From Chloroflexota bacterium (lineage in GTDB: Bacteria > Chloroflexota > Anaerolineae > Anaerolineales > JACQED01): a DNA stretch of 6,162 nucleotides. The notes below the pieces were generated by a model, which ran no database searches, was not told the origin of the DNA, and saw only the letters and a program-made list of their open reading frames with translations. Position 1 is the stretch's first letter; each line of letters begins with the position of its first letter. The stretch is taken from assembly GCA_016200785.1 (NCBI GenBank), contig JACQED010000394.1, positions 1 to 6,162 on the forward strand, written 5' to 3'. Positions 1 to 4,250 of the stretch are shown here, piece after piece. Both the position numbers and the translations under genes were made by a program.

Positions 1-1
1 A

Positions 2-34
2 GTGGCTGAGGCGATGCCGGTGGGGAGTGAATGA
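2..34 (+). CDS. Possible 3' end of an upstream gene (partial)
   Basis: From base 2 the frame reads about ten codons (ending A-M-P-V-G-S-E) to a TGA at 32-34. Such a tail would fit the C-terminus of a gene starting before the window. The stretch is far too short to identify, and the frame beginning at base 3 is also open, to a TGA at 48-50. The frame choice rests only on a more ordinary amino-acid string. Low confidence. Confidence 0.22.
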   Translation: MAEAMPVGSE

Positions 35-87
35 GCCGCTGATACGCTGAGGGGCGTGGATTGCACTGCCGAGGTATACTCATCACC

Positions 88-92
88 AGAGG
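88..92 (+). promoter_or_regulatory. Ribosome binding site deciding the start at 98
   Basis: AGAGG lies 5 nt before the GTG at 98. The earlier in-frame GTG at 56 has a GAGGGG at 49-54, only one base from the start codon, which is too close for normal Shine-Dalgarno pairing. This favours initiation at 98. Confidence 0.4.
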
Positions 93-97
93 CGAAT

Positions 98-448
98 GTG
101 GCTAATATACAGGTGCTCAAACAAAAAGCAACACACGAGCAAATCGCTGATATGCTCGAAGCGTTTTACGACGAGGGTTTCATTAAATTGGCAGTTGATA
201 TTCGGCGGCGAGTCCTCGCCGGTGGTGGCGCGATGCATGCTGATTGCGAAGCTGTGTTGATAGACGAAGGCAGCCAGCAGGCCGACGTATGGGGCGCAGA
301 TTGGTTGCCGCAGACGCACGAAGTGCGCTTCGAATCGGTCATAAATCTGCGCCCTCGCCAGGGCAACTTCAGAATCGAACTGACCGATCCGGAGTTGAGG
401 CGATATGTAGAAGCCATAACGCGAGAACTAATGGAAGGTGCGGAATGA
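98..448 (+). CDS. DUF5674 family protein
   Basis: This encodes a small soluble protein of 116 residues (130 if the in-frame GTG at 56 is used). The sequence fits the DUF5674 family as I remember it: an N-terminal segment I-Q-V-L-K ending in a helix, then F-I-K-L-A-V-D-I, an H-A-D-C-E-A-V-L motif, E-G-S-Q-Q with a following W-G, and I-N-L-R-P-R-Q-G-N near the C-terminus, then a closing helix. Members usually begin almost directly with the I-x-V-L strand. That, and the AGAGG at 88-92, is why the GTG at 98 was chosen over 56. The function of the family is not known to me. There is no signal peptide or membrane segment, so it is probably cytoplasmic. Its stop overlaps the next start (ATGA, 445-448), implying translational coupling. 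The family call is from memory and not from a search; the start is less certain. Confidence 0.8.
   Translation: MANIQVLKQKATHEQIADMLEAFYDEGFIKLAVDIRRRVLAGGGAMHADCEAVLIDEGSQQADVWGADWLPQTHEVRFESVINLRPRQGNFRIELTDPELRRYVEAITRELMEGAE
433..438 (+). promoter_or_regulatory. Shine-Dalgarno site for the 121-residue protein
   Basis: GGAAGG sits 6 nt before the ATG at 445, inside the last codons of the DUF5674 gene. It fixes the start of the downstream gene at the overlapping ATGA and not at an earlier in-frame ATG. Confidence 0.6.
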
Positions 449-810
449 AGGATTGGCCAGCGGTCCGACGGCGATTTCTCCAGGACCCAGTGTCGTTTCG
501 ACTCGGGGGGTTGGCCGCCGACTTGGCCCGCATTGCCTCATTTTCCGAAAACCCAGCGAACAGAAACGCCGTTGCCGGTATGCTGGAAGAAAGCAAGTGG
601 TTTATCGAATGGACGGTACTCGAAGCCAGACCGGAGATACAAGAAGAATTGTTGGACCTCCAATTGCAACTTGCCCTCTGGCACCTCGCCTGGCCGCGCA
701 TATGCGGCGATGAAGAAAGAGTCAAGCCGATCCGCGATGAAGCGGCGCGCTTTTCGGAGCGGGTGATCCAAATATCGGGGTTGTTGGAAGAGGCGCTTAC
801 CGAGAACTGA
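445..810 (+). CDS. Hypothetical helical protein, 121 residues
   Basis: I do not recognise a named family. The start at 445 is supported by GGAAGG at 433-438 and by the 4-nt overlap with the preceding stop. Visible features are W-P-A-V-R-R-R-F-L near the N-terminus, an R-L-G-G-L-A-A-D-L-A-R-I segment at residues 19-30, an aromatic stretch around W52, F53 and W56, a Leu/Gln-rich helix with W79 and W83 at about 69-84, and an acidic C-terminal helix. It looks all-alpha and soluble, without cysteine-rich or catalytic motifs apart from one Cys. It is sandwiched between the DUF5674 gene (4-nt overlap) and the glycosyltransferase (1-nt overlap), so the three are probably co-transcribed. I infer it may act with the DUF5674 protein, but nothing in the sequence shows how. 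Coding status is well supported by SD and overlaps; function is unknown. Confidence 0.75.
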   Translation: MKDWPAVRRRFLQDPVSFRLGGLAADLARIASFSENPANRNAVAGMLEESKWFIEWTVLEARPEIQEELLDLQLQLALWHLAWPRICGDEERVKPIRDEAARFSERVIQISGLLEEALTEN

Positions 811-1749
811 TGCCCCTCGCCCTCATCCACGACTGGCTCAATCAAATCGGCGGGGCGGAGGACGTGCTGGAGAATCTCGTCCGGCTGTTCCCCGGTGCGC
901 CGATCTACAGTTCGATGTACTGGCCGGAAAAAATGCCGGGGAGTTACCGCGAGTGGGACATCCGCGTTTCGTTTATGGATCGTCTCCCGCTCGTCCATCG
1001 GCATCACCAGCCTTACCTGCTCCTTTACCCACGCGCCTTCGAGAGTTTTGATCTCTCCGGTCACGATCTCATCCTTTCCAACAAGAGCGGCTTCTGTCAT
1101 GGCGTCCGCCCCGCGCCGGGCGCACTGCACATCTGCTATTGCCTGACGCCGACGCGCTACGTGTGGGGCTTCGACGATTACGCAACCCGCGAGGGAATGA
1201 GTGCCGCCGCGCGCCTAAGTCTGGCGCCACGACGATTTCTTTCTCGTCCTCGGACGGCTGATCCCGTACAAGCGCGCCGACCTCGCGGTGCGGGCCTTCA
1301 ACGAACTCGGCCTGCCGTTGGTGATCGCCGGCGACGGGCGCGACCGGCCCCGGCTGGAAGCGATGGCGAAGCCGAACATCAAATTTCTGGGGCGCGTCTC
1401 CGACGCCGACGCCGCCGACCTGATGGCTCGCTGTCGGGCGTTCATCTTTCCCGGCCTCGAAGACTTCGGGATCGCGCCGGTGCAGGCAATGGCCGCCGGC
1501 CGCCCGGTCATCGCATTTGCGGGCGGCGGCGCGCTCGATACAGTGGTCGAGGGCAAGACCGGCCTGCTGTTCCGCGAGCAGGCGCCCGAATGTCTTGCGG
1601 CGGCTGTTCGCGCTCTTGATGACGCTCAATTCAACCCGGCGGCGATCCGAAAGCACGCCGAGGCATTCGACAAAAGCGCCTTCGACCGGCAACTGCGCGA
1701 GTTTATTCGATTGAGGGCCAACGTCACCATTCCGACCTCCAACCTCTGA
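810..1749 (+). pseudogene. Family-4 glycosyltransferase (WbaZ-like), internal deletion and frameshift
   Basis: The intact gene would transfer a sugar from a nucleotide donor onto a lipid-linked polysaccharide intermediate at the inner face of the membrane. The 5' part (810 to about 1220) reads an N-terminal GT-B domain: I-H-D-W-L-N-Q-I-G-G-A-E at residues 6-17, N-K-S-G-F at 91-95 and C-Y-C-L-T-P-T-R at 109-116. The 3' part, in another frame from 1222 to the TGA at 1747-1749, reads H-D-D-F-F-L-V-L-G-R-L-I-P-Y-K-R and the donor-binding P-G-L-E-D-F-G-I-A-P-V-Q segment (Glu codon 1459, Gln at 1483 where many GT4 enzymes have a second Glu). A TAA at 1216-1218 closes that frame upstream. About 137 plus 175 residues remain, against roughly 370-380 in the family, so 50-70 residues linking the two domains are gone. 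Left in frame, the 5' part runs on to 1619 as unrelated Arg-rich sequence. Either a real null mutation or an assembly error; the start overlaps the previous stop (TGATG). Confidence 0.82.
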
Positions 1750-1765
1750 CCTCTCACCTCCAATC
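1734..1765 (+). repeat. Short imperfect tandem repeat of pyrimidine-rich 14-mers
   Basis: Two 14-bp units (1734-1747 and 1748-1761), both starting GACCTC, match at 11 of 14 positions and consist mostly of ACCTC words. The repeat crosses the stop codon of the glycosyltransferase remnant (1747-1749) and runs into the 29-nt gap before the next gene. The last residues of that protein (about T-S-N-L) may therefore be repeat-derived. Confidence 0.5.
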
Positions 1766-1778
1766 TTTACTGCCGACT

Positions 1779-2459
1779 ATGGAACTCCGCCAACTCTTCG
1801 CCGTCATCATTCGTCGCTGGCCGCTCGTCGCCGTCCCGACGCTCGTCGTTGCCGCCTTCGCCGTCGCGACGTATCGCGTGCCGGGGCCGTCGTTCTCGAC
1901 GACGCTGAGATTCACGGCGGGGCAGACCGGTCCGCCTCCTGCGCCGCCGTCGGGCTACGATCCGAATTACACTCGCTGGCAGGCCTCCGAGTACATCGTC
2001 AACACCCTGGGCGATTGGGCCAAGTCGTCGTCGTTTGCCGCCGCCGTCAGCGCCGAGCTCGCCACGAAGGACATCCAGATTCCCGCCGCCGCCCTGCAAG
2101 GCGCGATCGCGGTGGATGTTTCCAAGAGTCTTCTCGCCATCTACGTCACCTGGCCCGATGCGGCGCAACTCGCGGCGATTTCCGAGGCCATCGCCGACGT
2201 GTTACAGACTCAGAACGTCACGATGTTGCCGCAGTTGGGCGGGCAAGCGGCGGTGGTTGCCAAGTTGGATACGCCAGTCATCACGCCGGCCGTGCCCTCC
2301 CTCCGTGTGCGCCTCGAACTTCCTCTCCGCCTCGCCCTCGGCCTCGCCGCCGGCCTCGCCCTCGCCTTCGCCGTGGATTATCTTGATCCAACGGTAAGAG
2401 ATAAAAAGGAACTTGAGGGATTAGGGATTGAGGTGATCGGCGAAATACCGAAGAAATGA
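1779..2459 (+). CDS. Wzz/CpsC-like polysaccharide co-polymerase subunit (first copy)
   Basis: This 226-residue membrane protein has the layout of chain-length determinant (Wzz/YveK/CpsC) proteins. These sit in the cytoplasmic membrane with two transmembrane helices and a large external domain, and with a BY-kinase they set polymer length and export. Here TM1 is at about residues 14-31, the extracytoplasmic domain at about 33-180 with a Pro-rich stretch near 52-56, and TM2, very rich in Leu and Ala, at about 184-202. The tail D-Y-L-D-P-T-V-R-D and I-E-V-I-G-E-I-P is the usual cytoplasmic end that meets the kinase. The external domain is short and poorly conserved to my eye. No Shine-Dalgarno is visible before the ATG, which follows the glycosyltransferase remnant by 29 nt. 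A second co-polymerase and the kinase follow, after a repeat-filled gap. Confidence 0.8.
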   Translation: MELRQLFAVIIRRWPLVAVPTLVVAAFAVATYRVPGPSFSTTLRFTAGQTGPPPAPPSGYDPNYTRWQASEYIVNTLGDWAKSSSFAAAVSAELATKDIQIPAAALQGAIAVDVSKSLLAIYVTWPDAAQLAAISEAIADVLQTQNVTMLPQLGGQAAVVAKLDTPVITPAVPSLRVRLELPLRLALGLAAGLALAFAVDYLDPTVRDKKELEGLGIEVIGEIPKK

Positions 2460-2485
2460 ACAATGACCAATGAAACAATGACCAA
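2459..2485 (+). repeat. Direct repeat of a 12-mer (AACAATGACCAA twice)
   Basis: The identical 12-mer occurs at 2459-2470 and 2474-2485, with a 15-bp period. The first copy begins on the last base of the preceding stop codon. Related sequence appears in inverted orientation at 2661-2675, so this is also the left edge of the larger palindromic region. Confidence 0.6.
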
Positions 2486-2512
2486 CTGCCGGGCTATCCT
2501 TGTCAATAGTAT

Positions 2513-2651
2513 GAGTTACGCAATCGGGGTGTCGGCAAAATCACGAATGACACGAATAGACGAATATCACGAACAAAAACATTCGTGTCATTCGTTCATT
2601 CGTGCCATTCGTGATAAAGAGGCCGTCGACTCGGACGCAGGTGCGTAACTC
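2513..2651. repeat. 139-bp element with exact 10-bp terminal inverted repeats
   Basis: GAGTTACGCA at 2513-2522 is matched exactly by TGCGTAACTC at 2642-2651. The 139-bp span carries no convincing gene and has the hairpin 2540-2615 at its centre. That is the shape of a miniature inverted-repeat element (MITE-like). No flanking direct duplication was found, so mobility is a guess. Confidence 0.4.
2540..2615. repeat. Large hairpin built from 9-mer units
   Basis: Two 34-nt arms (2540-2573 and 2582-2615) are complementary at 29 of 34 positions, around an 8-nt A-rich loop. Each arm is four units. Left: ATCACGAAT, GACACGAAT, AGACGAAT and ATCACGAAC. Right: ATTCGTGTC, ATTCGTTC, ATTCGTGCC and ATTCGTGAT. 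The single 8-bp unit sits in mirror-image positions in both arms, which points to inverted duplication of one tandem array. There is no U-tract after it, so it is not a standard terminator. It could slow transcription, protect mRNA ends or bind a protein; the sequence does not say which. Confidence 0.75.
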
Positions 2652-2686
2652 CTGAATTGTCAGTTGTCTCATTGTTGATTGCCTTA

Positions 2687-2695
2687 TGGTAGAAT
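2687..2695 (+). promoter_or_regulatory. Extended -10 promoter before the second co-polymerase gene
   Basis: TGG-TAGAAT gives the extended -10 TGn motif plus a hexamer matching TATAAT at five of six positions. No good -35 hexamer is present at 16-18 bp spacing (TTGTCT at 2664-2669 is 20 bp away), which an extended -10 can tolerate. Transcription would start near 2702, about 19 nt before the ATG at 2721. It lies just right of the inverted-repeat region, so the co-polymerase/kinase pair may have its own promoter. Confidence 0.45.
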
Positions 2696-2710
2696 CACCG
2701 CCGCTTCTTC

Positions 2711-2714
2711 GGAG
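2711..2714 (+). promoter_or_regulatory. Ribosome binding site deciding the start at 2721
   Basis: GGAG is 6 nt before the ATG at 2721. The earlier in-frame TTG at 2679 lies upstream of the predicted promoter -10 and would add 14 residues before the conserved N-terminal helix, so it is not the start. Confidence 0.65.
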
Positions 2715-2720
2715 ATAACA

Positions 2721-3449
2721 ATGCCTCTCATAGAATATCTGCGCTTGTTGCGGCGGCGCGGCTGGATTTTGCTGTTGGCCGCCGCCGTGACTGCCGCGAG
2801 CGCGTTTGTCTTCAGTAAACTCCAGACGCCGATCTACAAGTCCACCGTCTACGTCCTCGTCCAGCCGGCGCGCACCGACTTCGGCCTGACGCAGAGCGCG
2901 AAGATTCTCCTGCGGTCGTATGTGGCGTGGCTCAACACCGACGCGCGCGCCGGCGAGGTGATCGACGCTTTGCAGTTGGATCGCACGCCGCGCGACCTGC
3001 GAGGCGACGTCGAGATTGCCTCCGACGATTCGCGCTTCGTCATCCAGATCGACGTGAAGGATCAACTCGGCGATCAGGCAAACGACATCGCCAAAAAGTG
3101 GGCCGAGATTTTTGTCCAGTGGCGGCAGGATCAGAATCAGCAACAGCGCAAGGAAGATCGGGTGGACGCGATCCTCCTCGACGAGCCGCGCTATGAGCTC
3201 GACCGGCCCAAGACGAAGATCAACGTGGCCGCCGGCGCGATCCTCGGTCTGCTGCTCGGCGGCGTGATCGTCTTCGCCCTCGAATGGGTCGAGTCCGGCG
3301 TTATCCGTTCGCCGGGCGACGTGGAACGCTTCCTCGGTCTGGCCGTCCTCGGCGCGGTTCCGGCGCTCGACGCGGCCTCCGATCGCCGCCGCGAACGAAA
3401 GCCCGGCGGCGCCGCCATGTCGAAGCCCGCCCCAAAGGTTACTCCATGA
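2721..3449 (+). CDS. Wzz/CpsC-like polysaccharide co-polymerase subunit (second copy)
   Basis: A 242-residue membrane protein of the chain-length determinant family. TM1 is at about residues 14-32, directly after a basic L-R-R-R-G-W segment. The external domain follows, with Y-K-S-T-V-Y-V-L-V as the typical first strand after TM1 and a Gln/Arg-rich helical part near 135-150 (W-R-Q-D-Q-N-Q-Q-Q). A Pro-containing stretch (D-R-P-K-T-K) leads into TM2 at about 167-187. The cytoplasmic tail (about 188-242) contains I-R-S-P-G-D-V-E-R-F-L and V-L-G-A-V-P, the usual kinase-facing region, and ends in a basic Pro-rich extension. Its stop overlaps the kinase start (ATGA, 3446-3449), so this copy is the likely direct partner of the kinase. 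It is not a close duplicate of the first copy: the external domains look unrelated by eye. Start chosen from GGAG at 2711. Confidence 0.85.
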   Translation: MPLIEYLRLLRRRGWILLLAAAVTAASAFVFSKLQTPIYKSTVYVLVQPARTDFGLTQSAKILLRSYVAWLNTDARAGEVIDALQLDRTPRDLRGDVEIASDDSRFVIQIDVKDQLGDQANDIAKKWAEIFVQWRQDQNQQQRKEDRVDAILLDEPRYELDRPKTKINVAAGAILGLLLGGVIVFALEWVESGVIRSPGDVERFLGLAVLGAVPALDAASDRRRERKPGGAAMSKPAPKVTP

Positions 3450-4123
3450 CCTCCCTAAACAAAGATTCGCTCGTCACACTCTCTCAGCCGCGCTCGTCGG
3501 CGGCCGAGGCTTATCGCACCCTGCGCACCAATCTCATGTTCACCAGCCTCGACAAACCGCTGACGACATTGCTGGTCACTTCCGCCGCGCCCGATGAGGG
3601 AAAGAGCACGACGCTCGCCAACCTCGCGGTGACGATGGCGCAGGGAGGCCGGCGCACGATTCTGGTGGATTGCGATCTGCGCCGACCGACTCAGCACGAA
3701 ATCTGGGGCCTGGCCAACGAGCGCGGACTGACGACGATGGTGCTTGAAAGTGACGCGCTGGCCAACCCGCCGCTGACCGATGTGGGGATCGAGAATCTCG
3801 CCGTTCTACCCTCCGGCCCGGTGCCGCCGAACCCTGCCGACTTGCTCGGCTCTCGCCGGATGGAAGAAGCCATCGCCGCGCTCAAGTCGCGCGCCGACAT
3901 CGTGCTGTTCGACGCCCCGCCGGTCATCGCCGTGACCGACGCCGCACTGCTGGCTTCGAAACTCGACGGCGTTCTGCTCGTCGTCGAAGCCGGCGGCACT
4001 CGCCGCGATCACGCCCAGCGCGCGAAAGAGATGCTGGCGAAGGTGAACATCCGCATTGTGGGCGCGGTCTTGAGTAATGCGCCTGTGGATGCGAGTCTCG
4101 GCGGATACTATTCACAAGCATGA
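3446..4123 (+). CDS. CpsD/CapB-family tyrosine-protein kinase (BY-kinase)
   Basis: A 225-residue cytoplasmic P-loop ATPase that would bind the tail of the co-polymerase and autophosphorylate tyrosines to control polysaccharide polymerisation and export. Motifs in order: E-A-Y-R-T-L-R at 21-27 (the E-x2-R-x2-R oligomerisation motif), Walker A S-A-A-P-D-E-G-K-S-T at 46-55, Walker A' I-L-V-D-C-D-L-R-R-P at 72-81, L-P-S-G-P-V-P-P-N-P-A-D-L-L at 121-134, and Walker B I-V-L-F-D-A-P-P at 152-159. Length fits the stand-alone (Gram-positive type) kinases, which lack the fused membrane domain. The C-terminal tyrosine cluster is minimal: only Y221 and Y222, just before the end. The start overlaps the stop of the second co-polymerase gene, with AAAGG at 3434-3438. 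A MinD/ParA-like ATPase is the only alternative and fits less well. Confidence 0.9.
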   Translation: MTSLNKDSLVTLSQPRSSAAEAYRTLRTNLMFTSLDKPLTTLLVTSAAPDEGKSTTLANLAVTMAQGGRRTILVDCDLRRPTQHEIWGLANERGLTTMVLESDALANPPLTDVGIENLAVLPSGPVPPNPADLLGSRRMEEAIAALKSRADIVLFDAPPVIAVTDAALLASKLDGVLLVVEAGGTRRDHAQRAKEMLAKVNIRIVGAVLSNAPVDASLGGYYSQA

Positions 4124-4134
4124 AAACGAGGATT

Positions 4135-4239
4135 AACCGCGAAGCCGCGACCCCTGATAGAGGGCAGGCGGGCGCCAAGTCTTTTTCTCTTCGCGCTCGC
4201 CTGCCCCGCTGGTTTTTGCGGGGTGGCGTCTTCGCGGTT
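4135..4239. repeat. 105-bp palindromic intergenic element with 20-bp arms
   Basis: The arms 4135-4154 (starting AACCGCGAAG) and 4220-4239 (ending CTTCGCGGTT) are complementary at 18 of 20 positions, including 10 exact outer pairs. They fill most of the 127-nt gap between the kinase gene and rmlA and enclose a second stem (4162-4206). The overall shape is that of a small dispersed repeat or a structured RNA. The right arm ends 11 nt before the rmlA start codon. Confidence 0.7.
4162..4206. repeat. Inner stem of the palindromic element
   Basis: GGGCAGGCG at 4162-4170 is exactly complementary to CGCCTGCCC at 4198-4206, and the pairing extends to 14-nt arms (4162-4175 with 4193-4206) with one mismatch. 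The loop carries a T-rich run. A local hairpin CCCCGC (4204-4209) with GCGGGG (4218-4223) overlaps both this stem and the outer one, so the folds compete. Confidence 0.6.
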
Positions 4240-4250
4240 CAAACAACACC

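Larger units (their letters stand above)
2475..2675. repeat. Outer inverted repeat bounding the intergenic region
   Basis: ACAATGACCAACTG at 2475-2488 pairs with CAGTTGTCTCATTGT at 2661-2675 over 13 of 15 positions (one gap, one mismatch). It encloses two further inverted repeats (2513-2651 and 2540-2615), so nearly the entire gap between the two co-polymerase genes is symmetrical. It could be the ends of a small non-autonomous element or simply inverted low-complexity sequence. No target-site duplication was recognised. Confidence 0.45.

Noticed and set aside
75..80. TATACT as a -10 promoter for the DUF5674 gene
   Set aside because: There is no matching -35 at normal spacing and the implied start would fall in the ribosome site at 88-92; possible for a short leader but too weak to list.
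1200..1235. Programmed ribosomal frameshift joining the two glycosyltransferase halves
   Set aside because: A shift would not restore the missing interdomain residues, and no slippery heptamer is visible near the junction.
810..1619. A complete 269-residue glycosyltransferase
   Set aside because: After about 1220 this frame turns into Arg/Gly-rich sequence, while the true C-terminal domain is readable in another frame.
2540..2615. CRISPR array
   Set aside because: The repeat units are only 8-9 bp, have no spacers and are arranged as a palindrome.
2463..2648. 61-codon open frame on the + strand through the intergenic repeats
   Set aside because: It is made almost entirely of the inverted repeat sequence, lacks a ribosome site and has no recognisable protein pattern.
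4204..4223. Intrinsic terminator after the kinase gene
   Set aside because: The hairpin has its T-run inside the loop and no U-tract after the stem.
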